From Inquilinus sp. Marseille-Q2685 (GTDB lineage: Bacteria; Pseudomonadota; Alphaproteobacteria; DSM-16000; Inquilinaceae), in NCBI RefSeq assembly GCF_916619195.1, contig NZ_CAKAKL010000004.1, forward strand, positions 186,001 to 250,000: 64,000 bases of DNA, written 5' to 3'. The notes under the pieces were generated by a model. The model had not been told where the DNA came from, made no database searches, and was given only the letters and a program-made list of their open reading frames with translations. Of the stretch, positions 9,675 to 17,966 are shown in pieces. A program made the translations under genes and the position numbers. Every line of letters begins with the position of its first letter. Position 1 is the stretch's first letter.

Positions 9675-10691
9675 ATGGCCAAGGTCACGCTGGCGACGAT
9701 CGCGCAACGCACGGGCCTGTCGAAATTCGCGGTGTCGCGCTCCCTGTCCGGCAAGGACGGCGTCTCTGACGAGACGCGCCGTCGCGTCCAGGAGGCGGCG
9801 GCCGAGCTGGGCTACGCGCGCCCGAGCCCGGAGCCGGAGCTGCTGACCCTCGGGGTGATCTTCCACGACACCGATCTGATCAACAGCGAGCTTCACCTGC
9901 TGATCCAGAACGGGGCCCAGTCCGAGGCCGAGAGGCTGGGCTACCGCCTCAACATGCGCTGGACCCATGAGCCCGACGAGATCCAGGCGATCGTGCGATC
10001 CTGCAGCGGCGCGGTCCTGGTCGGACCGCATGACCGCGAGACCTTCGCCCGCGTCCGGGCGCTGGGCAAGCCGATCGTGCGGCAGGGCTGGCTGGAGCCC
10101 CTCGAGCAGGCCGACCATGTCGGCGGCACCGACCACGAGGCCGGATCCGCCGTCGCCAACTACCTCCTGGCCCTCGGCCACCGCCGCATCGTCTATGTCC
10201 ACGGGACCCCGGGCTTCCGCGGCCGCGTCGAGCGCTTCTACGGCGTGCGGGAAGTGCTGGAGAAGCAGGCCGATGTGGAGTTCCGCGAGATGAGGTTCCA
10301 GGCGGACTCGCGCTTCACCGAGCATCTCCGCGCCGCGCATGCCGAGGGATTTCACCCCACCGCCTTCTTCTGCGCCCATGACGGGCTGGCGCTGACCGTG
10401 GTCTCCGAGCTCCTGCGGCTCGGCTACCGGATTCCGGAGAACGCTTCGGTGGTCGGATTCGGGGACTATTCCGCCGCGACCCAGATCTCGCCGCAGCTGA
10501 CGACCGTCAAGGTCTTCGGCCAGCAGATGGGGGCTGCCTGCGTGCGCCTGCTCGACGACCGGATCCAGGGGCGAATCCCGTCCGATATCCCTGTGCGCGT
10601 GCAGATCACCAGCCGCATCATCGAACGCGCCTCCTGCGGCCCGAGAAGCCTGTCGGAGGCTGCCGCTCCGATCTTGCCGGCCCTGGGCTAG
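9675..10691 (+). CDS. LacI-family transcriptional regulator
   Basis: A 338-residue repressor-type regulator. The N-terminal helix-turn-helix reads KVTLATIAQRTGLSKFAVSRSLSGKDGVSDETRRRVQEAAAELGY (residues 3-47), the classic LacI headpiece. A periplasmic-binding-protein-like sensor domain follows and ends with VVGFGDYSAATQISPQLTTV. The ribosome site AGAGGA lies just before the ATG. It is divergent from the ABC/glycosidase operon and 240 bp from its first gene, so it very probably controls that operon in response to a sugar derived from the imported glycoside. Confidence 0.94.
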   Translation: MAKVTLATIAQRTGLSKFAVSRSLSGKDGVSDETRRRVQEAAAELGYARPSPEPELLTLGVIFHDTDLINSELHLLIQNGAQSEAERLGYRLNMRWTHEPDEIQAIVRSCSGAVLVGPHDRETFARVRALGKPIVRQGWLEPLEQADHVGGTDHEAGSAVANYLLALGHRRIVYVHGTPGFRGRVERFYGVREVLEKQADVEFREMRFQADSRFTEHLRAAHAEGFHPTAFFCAHDGLALTVVSELLRLGYRIPENASVVGFGDYSAATQISPQLTTVKVFGQQMGAACVRLLDDRIQGRIPSDIPVRVQITSRIIERASCGPRSLSEAAAPILPALG

Positions 10692-11011
10692 GCAGGTTTC
10701 GGGCGAGACATCCCATCGCGCCCCAGTAAGCCGACGTGCGATCGTGCACGCCATCCAGAGCGGGCGGGACCGGAGGACGCACGTTCAAGCCATTGCGCCG
10801 CGGGCGGCGACTGGCCACAGGCTTTCGACCCGTCCAGACCGGATGCCGACATACCAGTCCAGCGGTCGATCGTCGAATCGCAATGGCCGGGCAACAGGCG
10901 CAGTTCTCGCCGAGCTTAAGCCGGGCGGCGCCGGGCTCGACCGCCAGCCTTCCATGCTTGTCCAACGGCCCTTCGTGGCGGATGCCGTCGCGGCCCCAGA
11001 CCGTGAATGCC
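10692..11011. other. Non-coding stretch after the lacI-type gene
   Basis: I see no convincing gene here; open frames are short, lack ribosome sites and have no recognisable motif. It separates the LacI gene from dispersed repeat copy A. Confidence 0.5.
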
Positions 11012-11470
11012 GCAGAACGCGGAGAGCCCCGCCTTTTTGGGGCGGGGCTGTGTCTCAGATGTCGATCTGGATGGAGTTATAAAGAGGTGGTTGCGGGGAC
11101 AGGATTGACCGCCTTCGGCGTTGCCTTCCGGCTCGCGTTGCGAGCCTGCAGGCCGAACCGACAGGATCATTCACCGATCCCCACAGTCAGATAGCCAGAC
11201 GCCCCGTCCGGAGAACGGGGCGTCTGGCTATCTGGTTGCGGGGACACGCAACCACCTACGCTCATGCCCTCTGGTGTACGATCATCGGACCGCCAGCCCG
11301 GCCACAGCGACGGTCAACCCCTCGATACAAGCCGACTGCGCGGACTGATGAGTTCAGCGCCGACGTTGCCCTTAATGCCATGTCGGGAAGCCGGCAGCGA
11401 ACGGCTTCTAAGTAGGCCCAATGGCACAGTGACGGCCCCTGCCCCACGGCTGCAAAGGGTGAAAAGCAGA
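11012..11470. repeat. Dispersed repeat, copy A (with nested insertion)
   Basis: Positions 11012-11243 match 51691-51921 (copy C) base for base except for one T in a T-run. The part to the right, about 11244-11470, matches copy B (22555-22785) at moderate identity, through CTACGCTCATGCCC and GTGTACGATCATCGGAC to a CGGC(T)GCAAAGG(G)TGA segment. Near the left end an inverted repeat (AGCCCCGCC at 11025-11033, GGCGGGGCT at 11041-11049) forms a terminator-like hairpin. Relative to copy B it carries a 145-bp insertion (11099-11243). Confidence 0.85.
11099..11243. mobile_element. Nested 145-bp insertion flanked by GGTTGCGGGG
   Basis: Copy B reads continuously through GGTTGCGGG into CGCAACC. In copies A and C the sequence is interrupted after GGTTGCGGGG (11089-11098) by 135 bp followed by a second GGTTGCGGGG (11234-11243), as a target-site duplication would look. 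The insert ends in a 20-bp perfect hairpin (arms 11188-11207 and 11215-11234, loop 7 nt). It has no coding capacity of its own, so it resembles a miniature mobile or REP-like element. Confidence 0.55.
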
Positions 11471-11832
11471 CAAGAGCTCGATCGCTGAGAAAAGGCCGGT
11501 CGGTCGCGGCGGCGTTGAGAGGGCAACCCGAAGCAAGGTACGGAGGGTGCCCCGCTTGATCGAATGACGTTTCGAAGACGACCGATCCCCTTCGAAGGGA
11601 GCCTTCACCTTTTCGATCGGCCAGACTCGGCGGATCGACGCGCTGTCGGGCGGGAAGGACTTGGCGCTCGACTACGAGGCGCTCAACGATCGCCTCGTCC
11701 TCGCGCTCGCGGCCCGGGATGCGGGCTGTGCACCCGCGACATGACGGTTTCGATCCGCGAGCAGGTGCGGCGGCGGCCCGGTTCGCTAGGACGTTGATGC
11801 CGGGCGCAGGCCTAGAAAGCTCTCCGCCGCCG
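11471..11832. other. Non-coding stretch before the araC-type gene
   Basis: No supported gene. A short plus-strand reading near 11645-11744 (ALSGGKDLALDYEALNDRL...) looks protein-like but has no start or ribosome site, so it may be a scrap of a lost gene that I could not identify. Confidence 0.35.
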
Positions 11833-12738
11833 CTATACCGCGAGCATCTCCCGGGCATATCGCGTCGGCGGCACCCCGACATGGCGGGTGAACGCGGTGC
11901 TGAACGTGCTCGCAGAGCCGTAGCCGACTTGCGCGGCGACATGCTCGATCGCCATCTCTCGCGTGCGTAGCAGCCGCTTGGCGAGCGCCATGCGCCAGGT
12001 CAGCAGGTATTCGATCGGCGGCAACCCGACGATGCGACTGAAGCGCGCGAAGAAGGCGGACCGCGACATCGCCGCCTCGGCGGCGAGATCGGCCACGGTC
12101 CAGCCGTGCGCGGGCCGCGCATGCATGGCCCGCAAGGCGGATACCAGGCGATCGTCCGACAGCCCCCGCGCGAGGCTCGGCACCGATAGGATGTCTGCCC
12201 CGCACCGCAGCGCCTCGATGAGCAGGACCTCGAGCAGCCGCTCCAGCACCAGCTCCCGCGCCGGGCGGGCGTGGCGCGTCTCGTCGCCCACCAGCTGAAG
12301 CAGCAGGGCAAGCCGCGGCTCTTCGCGGGCAACGATCATCGCTGGCAGCAGCGAGACGAGCAGGGCTGCATCGGGCGAGGCGAAGCTGCAGACCCCGACC
12401 TGCATCCTGAGATTGACCGGCTCGCCGGGCCGCCCGACCCGAAATCGCCCCTCACCGATCTCCGTCGGCGTCATCCCGATCCCGTGCGGCGGTGCCTCGA
12501 TGCTCTCGACGACATGATCCTTGGTCACGGGCGACAGCACGAAATCGCCCTTGCGCACGATGATCGGCGGCCGGGCGGACGATACGACCCGACATTCGCC
12601 CTCTAGTACCGCGAAGAACACCGGCTTGCCCTCGATGTCGCGGCGGAGGCGCCACCGGCCGGCATATTCGACGAGCTTGGAATAGCTGGCCGAGGGTTGG
12701 AGCAAGGTGACGATCTCGGCAAGCGGGTCAATGGTCAT
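11833..12738 (-). CDS. AraC-family regulator with cupin sensor
   Basis: A 301-residue regulator. Residues 1-190 form a cupin-like ligand domain of the AraC/cupin_6 type (PVFFAVLEGECRVV...VRKGDFVLSP). The C-terminal 100 residues hold two helix-turn-helix motifs: WTVADLAAEAAMSRSAFFARFSRIVGLPPIEYLLTWRM, then IEHVAAQVGYGSASTFSTAFTRHVGVPPTRY. This architecture is usually found beside the oxidoreductase it controls. Here that is the divergent SDR gene, with only 99 bp between the two starts. Confidence 0.92.
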   Translation of the reverse strand: MTIDPLAEIVTLLQPSASYSKLVEYAGRWRLRRDIEGKPVFFAVLEGECRVVSSARPPIIVRKGDFVLSPVTKDHVVESIEAPPHGIGMTPTEIGEGRFRVGRPGEPVNLRMQVGVCSFASPDAALLVSLLPAMIVAREEPRLALLLQLVGDETRHARPARELVLERLLEVLLIEALRCGADILSVPSLARGLSDDRLVSALRAMHARPAHGWTVADLAAEAAMSRSAFFARFSRIVGLPPIEYLLTWRMALAKRLLRTREMAIEHVAAQVGYGSASTFSTAFTRHVGVPPTRYAREMLAV

Positions 12739-12837
12739 AACAGGACTATCGCAAATGTATCACGGACTCTTGACCATAGGTGGTCTCACGGCCTTTCGCC
12801 ATATCCCGGTGACCGCCAACCAACTCGGAGTGCTTCC

Positions 12838-13587
12838 ATGCCCACCGTCCTCATCACCGGTTGCTCCTCGGGCTTCGGCCTCGAAACCGCGAAACTGTTT
12901 TTCGAGAAGGGCTGGAAGGTCGTCGCCACGATGCGCCAGCCCAAAGCCGACATCCTGCCCGCATCCGCCAATCTCGTCGTCCTGCCGCTGGACGTCACTG
13001 ATCGGGGCAGCATCGCACGCGCGCTCGGACAGGCCGGTGAGATCGACGTGCTGGTCAACAATGCGGGGTTCGGCGCCGCCGTGCCGATCGAGTTGATCGA
13101 GCCGGAAACGGCGCGGCAGCTATTCGAGACCAATACGCTCGGCACGCTGACGATGCTGCAGGCGATCCTGCCCGGCTTTCGCGAGCGCCGTCGCGGAGTG
13201 GTCATCAATGTCACGTCGACGGTGACGCTCAAGCCGCTGCCGCTGGTCAGCGTCTATCGAGCGAGCAAGGCGGCGATGAACGCGCTTACCGAGAGCCTCG
13301 CGGTCGAGATGGAGCCGTTCGGCGTGCGTGTGCATATCGTGCTCCCCGGCCGCTCGCCGGAAACGAACTTCGGCAACAACGCCATGCCGCATTTGCGCGG
13401 GCTCGATAATCCCGACTACAAGCCGCTGATCGAAGGCATGATCGCCCGTTTCCGCGACGACAACGGTCCGGTCACCCGTGCCGCCGATGTGGCTGCGGCG
13501 GTCTGGCGGGCCGCCACCGACCCGCACGCGCCGCTCAGGATCCCGGCCGGCGAGGACGCGGTGCAGTGGATGGCCGAGGCTGGATAA
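12838..13587 (+). CDS. Short-chain dehydrogenase/reductase
   Basis: Classical SDR of 249 residues. It has the cofactor motif TGCSSGFG (residues 7-14), NNAG, the active-site Ser in NVTSTV and YRASK. The start MPTVLITGCSSGFG was chosen at 12838 because GGAG lies 8 nt before it and the Rossmann fold begins immediately; the frame is open further upstream but that is divergent promoter sequence. NAD(P)-dependent oxidoreductase of unknown substrate, probably regulated by the divergent AraC-type protein. Confidence 0.92.
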   Translation: MPTVLITGCSSGFGLETAKLFFEKGWKVVATMRQPKADILPASANLVVLPLDVTDRGSIARALGQAGEIDVLVNNAGFGAAVPIELIEPETARQLFETNTLGTLTMLQAILPGFRERRRGVVINVTSTVTLKPLPLVSVYRASKAAMNALTESLAVEMEPFGVRVHIVLPGRSPETNFGNNAMPHLRGLDNPDYKPLIEGMIARFRDDNGPVTRAADVAAAVWRAATDPHAPLRIPAGEDAVQWMAEAG

Positions 13588-13599
13588 GCACGGCCCGGC

Positions 13600-13809
13600 G
13601 TAGAGTGCCCACCGCAACGGCACGCTCAATGATCCCGAAGCCCTCGAAGATCTCCTGAGTGCGGGGCTGGACGCTTTGCCGTGAGAACCGGCAAAAGATT
13701 CCGCCAGCTTATCGATCAGGCGGCAGGACACGCCCCGGCGGGCAAGGTCGATGGCAAGTGTGAGGCCTGCCCTCCCGGCGCCGCAGATCAGGACATCCAC
13801 TTCACCCAC
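13600..13809 (-). pseudogene. N-terminal relic of a PheA/TfdB-type FAD monooxygenase
   Basis: Starts MGEVDVLICGAGRAGLTLAIDLARRGVSCRLIDK, the FAD-binding GxGxxG fold of aromatic-ring hydroxylases. After SHGK the frame is lost. The expected continuation VQPRTQEIFEGFGIIERAV is present in another frame, so there is a frameshift. Homology then stops at the 3' end of the neighbouring SDR gene, leaving about 70 of some 400-550 residues. This is a dead gene; its presence suggests a flavin hydroxylase once stood here. Confidence 0.8.
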
Positions 13810-13835
13810 CTGAGCGGCCGGTCACATGGGCGCCG

Positions 13836-14276
13836 TCACCGAGGCGGCGGGAGCGTCGACGCAAAGGAGTAACGGGCTATCTTCCACTGGTCGTCATCGC
13901 CCTTCTTGAAGACGAACAGTTCGTGGTTCGCGTCGGGCACGCGCTGCTTGATGGAATGTACAGTCACGAATCCACTCGAGTTTGTGCGCACGAACGCCCA
14001 GTCCGACGCGAGCTGCACGATCTCCGCCACCGTCAGTTCGGTCTCGAAGGCGATGGCCTGGAATATGCCGTTGTAGGCGGCCCGGATGGCATCGGTTCCA
14101 ACCGCCGAGGGGCTGTTCGGGGCCATGAAGACGCCGTCCGCCGTGAACACGGTTGACACCGTGTCGACATCCGAGCCGTTCAGCGCAGTCTCGTATGTTT
14201 GCAGTGCGTCTTCGATCTCAGCTTGCGCATCAGCAACGCCTGCGAGCTGCCCTGTCGTTTTCGAGAGCCTTTTCAT
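13836..14276 (-). CDS. SnoaL/NTF2-like protein (SgcJ/EcaC type)
   Basis: A 146-residue single-domain protein of the NTF2-like superfamily. It opens with the helical pattern DAQAEIEDALQTYETALNGSDVDTVSTVFTADGVFMAPNSP and ends with the sheet residues NHELFVFKKGDDDQWKIARYSF, as in the SgcJ/EcaC (DUF4440) group. No signal peptide. The pocket fold is used for isomerase, hydratase or ligand-binding roles, and the substrate cannot be told. It lies 52 bp downstream of the YcaC-like hydrolase gene on the same strand, so the two are probably co-transcribed. Confidence 0.85.
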   Translation of the reverse strand: MKRLSKTTGQLAGVADAQAEIEDALQTYETALNGSDVDTVSTVFTADGVFMAPNSPSAVGTDAIRAAYNGIFQAIAFETELTVAEIVQLASDWAFVRTNSSGFVTVHSIKQRVPDANHELFVFKKGDDDQWKIARYSFASTLPPPR

Positions 14277-14328
14277 ATGGTTGCGTGCTCCTGCATTTCG
14301 GACGATCTCGTCTTGTCACCCAATTCGG

Positions 14329-14979
14329 TCAGCCTGCCTGGCCGACTGGAGTGTTGAGCAGCTGCTGCTCCCACAGATAGGCCATACCCGCGCCACCACA
14401 GTGGTCGACCAGGATGTCCGGCAGAAGCGCGGCCGTGTCGAGGCGCGCCCAGTCGCGCTGCCACTCCGAACCCACCGCCATCCACGTCATCATGTTCACG
14501 CCGCCCGCGATCATGCGCTGGATCGCAACCTGGTGCGCCTCGACTGACGCGCCACCGCAGGCGTCGGTGACCACCGTCACGTCCCAGCCTTCGCCGGCCG
14601 CATGGATCGCCGGCATCGCGACGCAGACCTCAGTCCACAGACCGGCGATGATCAGCTGCTTGCGGCCGGTCGCCTTGACCGCATCGACAGTCGGCTTGTC
14701 CTCCCAGGTGTTGATGAAGGTGCGGTCGATGACCTTCTGATCGGGGAAAAGGTCAGTCAGCTGCTTGAAAAGCAAGCCGCCACGACCCGCGATGACGCTG
14801 GTGAGGATCGTGGGGACCTTGAAGGCCTTGGCCATCTTCGCAAGCGCCACTGTGTTGTTCACCACCGCCTGCGGGTCGTGGCTATTCACGTTCGCGAGCT
14901 GATAGGGCTGGTGATCAATCAGGACGAGCACCGAGTCCTCGGGTCGAAGGAGCGAGTCAAGGCCGTTGCGGAAGGTCAT
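14329..14979 (-). CDS. Isochorismatase-family hydrolase, YcaC-like
   Basis: A 216-residue cysteine hydrolase. The catalytic Asp is in VLVLIDHQPYQ (about D21) and the nucleophile Cys in IAGLWTEVCVAMPA. The phrases KQLIIAGLWTEVCVA, VVTDACGG and MMTWMAVGSEWQRDW closely follow E. coli YcaC, an octameric hydrolase of unknown substrate. The start MTFRNGLDSLLRPED at 14977-14979 matches the family's N-terminus; the frame is open upstream but that is promoter sequence. It is divergent from a LysR gene that starts 142 bp away and is probably its target. Confidence 0.9.
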   Translation of the reverse strand: MTFRNGLDSLLRPEDSVLVLIDHQPYQLANVNSHDPQAVVNNTVALAKMAKAFKVPTILTSVIAGRGGLLFKQLTDLFPDQKVIDRTFINTWEDKPTVDAVKATGRKQLIIAGLWTEVCVAMPAIHAAGEGWDVTVVTDACGGASVEAHQVAIQRMIAGGVNMMTWMAVGSEWQRDWARLDTAALLPDILVDHCGGAGMAYLWEQQLLNTPVGQAG

Positions 14980-15120
14980 GGCGTTTCTCTGCTGGATTGT
15001 TACGGAGATCTTGAGGGATTTCGGCTGGGTCGAAGTCACCGACCGAGGTGTTGCCATTCCTTCTTCCGGCGCGGTAGCGTCGCTTGCCGAGGTGCTGTGT
15101 CGCAGATTGGGGAACGCCGA

Positions 15121-16014
15121 GTGGACATCGATGATCTTCGGACGTTCGTCGAAGTGGCTGATGCAGGCGGGGTCACGCCCGCCGCCCGCAGGCTCGGCGT
15201 ATCCAAATCGATGGTCAGCCGGCGGCTCGTCCGGCTCGAGGCGGAACTGAGCGTCCAACTTCTCGCCCGGTCGACACGCGGCGCGTCACTTACCGAAGCG
15301 GGAGCGACGTTCCGGGACCATGCCGCGCGCGTGGTCGCCGATATCGACGCCGCCAGGGAAACAATCCTCCCGGCGGGCGAGTTGCGTGGGCGCCTGCGCA
15401 TCGCGGCGCCGCTGTCATTCGGGCCGACGCATTTCGCGTCCGTCCTCGCCGAGGTGGCGAAGCGCCATCCCGAGCTGCAGGTGCATGCGAGCTATACGGA
15501 CCGTTTTGTCGACCTCATCGCCGAGGGGTTCGACTGCGCGATCCGAGTGGGCAAGCTGACCGACTCGAACCTGATCGCGCGGAAGATCGGCCCGCTCCAT
15601 GCCAAGTACGTCGCGACGCCGGCCTACATCGAGAAGCACGGATCGCCGGAGACGCCCGAGGAACTTGTGAAGCACGAGGCGTTGATGCAGGGCACGGAGA
15701 CATGGCCCGCCCTGGACGGCGACCGGGTCATCGCAATCAGGCCGCGAGGACGGTTCAAGGCCGACAACGGCGCCGCCCTCGTCGCTGCCGCGCTCGCCGG
15801 GATCGGCGTCGCAATTCTTCCCGTCAAGCTTATCCAGGAGCATCTGGACTCGGGCGCGCTGGTGGAAGTGATGCCACGGTATCCCGTTCCCGCGCTAGGC
15901 ATATACGTCGTCCGCCCCCCTGGACTTCCGTCGCGCAAAATCCGGGTGCTCATCGAGATGCTGATCGAATGCTTCGGACACCACTCGGAAGAGGCGAAAA
16001 CCGCGCAGGCCTGA
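15121..16014 (+). CDS. LysR-family regulator
   Basis: A 297-residue LysR regulator starting with GTG (VDIDDLRTFVEVADAGGVTPAARRLGVSKSMVSRRLVRLEAEL), preceded by GGGGAA at 8 nt. The winged helix-turn-helix is followed by the periplasmic-binding-like effector domain (GRLRIAAPLSFG...EGFDCAIRVGKLTDSNLIARKIGPL), in the PBP2_CrgA-like style. It faces the YcaC-like hydrolase gene across a 141-bp gap and most likely regulates it. Confidence 0.92.
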   Translation: MDIDDLRTFVEVADAGGVTPAARRLGVSKSMVSRRLVRLEAELSVQLLARSTRGASLTEAGATFRDHAARVVADIDAARETILPAGELRGRLRIAAPLSFGPTHFASVLAEVAKRHPELQVHASYTDRFVDLIAEGFDCAIRVGKLTDSNLIARKIGPLHAKYVATPAYIEKHGSPETPEELVKHEALMQGTETWPALDGDRVIAIRPRGRFKADNGAALVAAALAGIGVAILPVKLIQEHLDSGALVEVMPRYPVPALGIYVVRPPGLPSRKIRVLIEMLIECFGHHSEEAKTAQA

Positions 16015-16546
16015 GCTCAGGTGCGTCGCGCGCCATTGCAGTTCGCTAGGTCAGGTTGTTCCGGCGAGAGCCTGGGAAGGGGCTCGTTCGTGGAGGCTAC
16101 AATGGGCGCGCTGGAGTTTGTACCAGGTGATCCATCGTGGCAGGTCGGCAGCTCTGCGCTGGAACGGTCTCGATCCTGGATACCCTGGTATGACGGATCT
16201 CACGTCAGTCCGCTTTCCGCCCATCGCGGCCGGCCGGGCTGACGGCTGGGCGCGCGAATGCGGTCGTCGACCTCCTCGCTACAAATCGGCGACCGCCCTG
16301 ACCTGAGGGCCGTCTCCGGCTCGCACCGGACGGGGCCACTCTGGGTGGCGCCGGTCGATCACGAAGGCGAGCTCATGACGATGCCCGCCCGCGACGTGGA
16401 CCGCGTCCGCAAGATGCGGGTCGTCCAGGGCCAAGTCCTCATGCACATGCTCGAGGTGTCCGGATCGCTGGTGGGCCAGACCCGGGCCGCGAGCAGGGTG
16501 GCGGCGGCTGCGATGGAGTATGGACGCCAACTCTTGGCAAGCCTGC
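16015..16546. other. Non-coding stretch between two LysR genes
   Basis: No supported gene in 532 bp. One plus-strand frame from 16258 stays open for about 100 codons (MTMPARDVDRVRKMRVVQG...) and could be a decayed transposase N-terminus, but it lacks a ribosome site and clear motifs. Confidence 0.4.
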
Positions 16547-17458
16547 TCAGTATAATTTCTCGAAGACTCGCTCAGCGATAAAGTCGATGAATGCACGAAC
16601 TTTCGGAAGCCGCGCCGACTTTGGAGGCCAAACAAGCGAAACACTGCCGCGTTCGTCCGTGTAATCCGCAAGGACGGTCTGAAGACGCCCCGCCGCGATG
16701 TCCTCTCTTACGAGATAGCTTGGCGCCTGAATAATCCCCAACCCACCAAGTGCAGCGGATGCGAGTGCCTCGCCATCGTTCAAAATGATGGCAGGCTTGA
16801 TCGGCTTCGTCTGGTGTGAATTCTTAAACGCCCATATCTCAGGCCGACCGGTCGTAGGAAAACGATATTGTATACAACAATGCTCATGGAGCTCTGCTGG
16901 ACTTTGAGGGATCCCGTGCTGAGCAAGATATTCAGGCGAGGCGCACGTGATGAACGTGTGCGGCCCGATCCTTCGCGCGCGCAGCGTCGAATCGTCCAGT
17001 TCACCAAGTCGTAGCACCACGTCATATCCACCTTCGATGATATCGACCTTTACGTCATCGAGGCTGACGTCGGTCGTCACGTCAGGAAAGCGCGTCTGAA
17101 AATCGCGAAGTGCAGGCATAATGACTTTGCGTCCTAACACCGTAGGCACGCTTATCTTGAGGCGACCTCGCGGTGCTTTCTGGAGAAGATGAAGCTCTTG
17201 CTCTGCATCTTGTAGATCTTTCAAAATTCGCGCGACATATCGATACAGGACGTCGCCTTCGCCGGTCACGGCTAGCGATCGGGTTGTACGGTTCAGTAAT
17301 CGCAGACCTAGACGCGATTCAAGCCGCTCCACCGCTTTGCCAACGGCTGATGCGGATAGCCCAAGCCTTCTCCCTGCGGCCGCAAAACTTCCGGTCTCCA
17401 CGGCCACCGAAAAGGCGACGAGAGCGCTGAGGGACTCAATTGAAAGGATTGCCGACAT
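16547..17458 (-). CDS. LysR-family regulator
   Basis: A 303-residue LysR protein with helix-turn-helix VAVETGSFAAAGRRLGLSASAVGKAVERLESRLGLRLLNRTTRSLAVT and the effector domain of the CrgA/YafC group (RGRLKISVPTVLG, EGGYDVVLRLGELDDSTL). Base composition is visibly lower in GC than the neighbours to the left. This continues through the aldehyde dehydrogenase and NTF2-like genes, suggesting a block acquired together. It is divergent from the membrane-protein/aldehyde dehydrogenase pair and probably controls it. Confidence 0.92.
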   Translation of the reverse strand: MSAILSIESLSALVAFSVAVETGSFAAAGRRLGLSASAVGKAVERLESRLGLRLLNRTTRSLAVTGEGDVLYRYVARILKDLQDAEQELHLLQKAPRGRLKISVPTVLGRKVIMPALRDFQTRFPDVTTDVSLDDVKVDIIEGGYDVVLRLGELDDSTLRARRIGPHTFITCASPEYLAQHGIPQSPAELHEHCCIQYRFPTTGRPEIWAFKNSHQTKPIKPAIILNDGEALASAALGGLGIIQAPSYLVREDIAAGRLQTVLADYTDERGSVSLVWPPKSARLPKVRAFIDFIAERVFEKLY

Positions 17459-17657
17459 TATGTCCGGTATGATGCGACTGATACCCCCGTTTCGTCAATT
17501 GCCGCGATCCTCCACAAAGAGAGTCAAGAACGCGCTGACGCAGATCATCGCCGAATCGTCGAGCTAAGCTTCGGGGAAGTTACCCATGTCCCACACTCAC
17601 TCAGATGTCCTTCCATCGTTGATCGCTCAGCGCGTCGGATAACGGGTCAAGCGGGCA

Positions 17658-17966
17658 ATGGCATGGGTGCGGCAGGCGATATCTGAACGCTTGAAAAAGA
17701 CGGTGACGGTTTGGCTCGCCGTCTTTCCCATCGTCCTCCTGGTTGTCTCACTTACGGGCGACTGCATGAAGGGCTGGCCACTGCCGCTACGGGCGCTCGG
17801 CGCAACGCTCATGATAGTGCCGATCGTCACCAATATCAGCGAGCCTGCTGTCCGGACGGCCATCGGGATATTCCAACAGTCCCGTCTGCGGCGGGAATCG
17901 AGAGCACGGCCAAGATCTCATCGCCTTGAGACGGTCGCCCACAAATTCAAGGAAACAGAGATATGA
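17658..17966 (+). CDS. Small membrane protein, two TM segments
   Basis: A 102-residue protein with two hydrophobic helices (about 17-35, VTVWLAVFPIVLLVVSLTG; about 45-63, ALGATLMIVPIVTNISEP). The pattern WLAVFPIV...PLPLRAL...VPIVT resembles a family of short inner-membrane proteins often fused to or neighbouring antibiotic-biosynthesis-monooxygenase domains. Its stop overlaps the aldehyde dehydrogenase start (ATGA, 17963-17966), which supports it as a real, translationally coupled gene. The ribosome site is weak and the exact start is uncertain. Function unknown. Confidence 0.6.
   Translation: MAWVRQAISERLKKTVTVWLAVFPIVLLVVSLTGDCMKGWPLPLRALGATLMIVPIVTNISEPAVRTAIGIFQQSRLRRESRARPRSHRLETVAHKFKETEI

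Noticed and set aside
11085-11110. GTGGTTGCGGGGACAGGATT resembles the 3' end of a tRNA gene read in reverse (TGGTTGCGGGGACAGGATTTGAACC).
   Set aside because: The match stops before the T-loop core, and no anticodon stem or cloverleaf follows on either strand. It belongs to the dispersed repeat.
14602-15120. The LysR frame is open far upstream of the chosen GTG at 15121, giving a longer protein.
   Set aside because: The upstream part is antisense to the YcaC-like hydrolase; the helix-turn-helix starts right after the GTG, which has a ribosome site.
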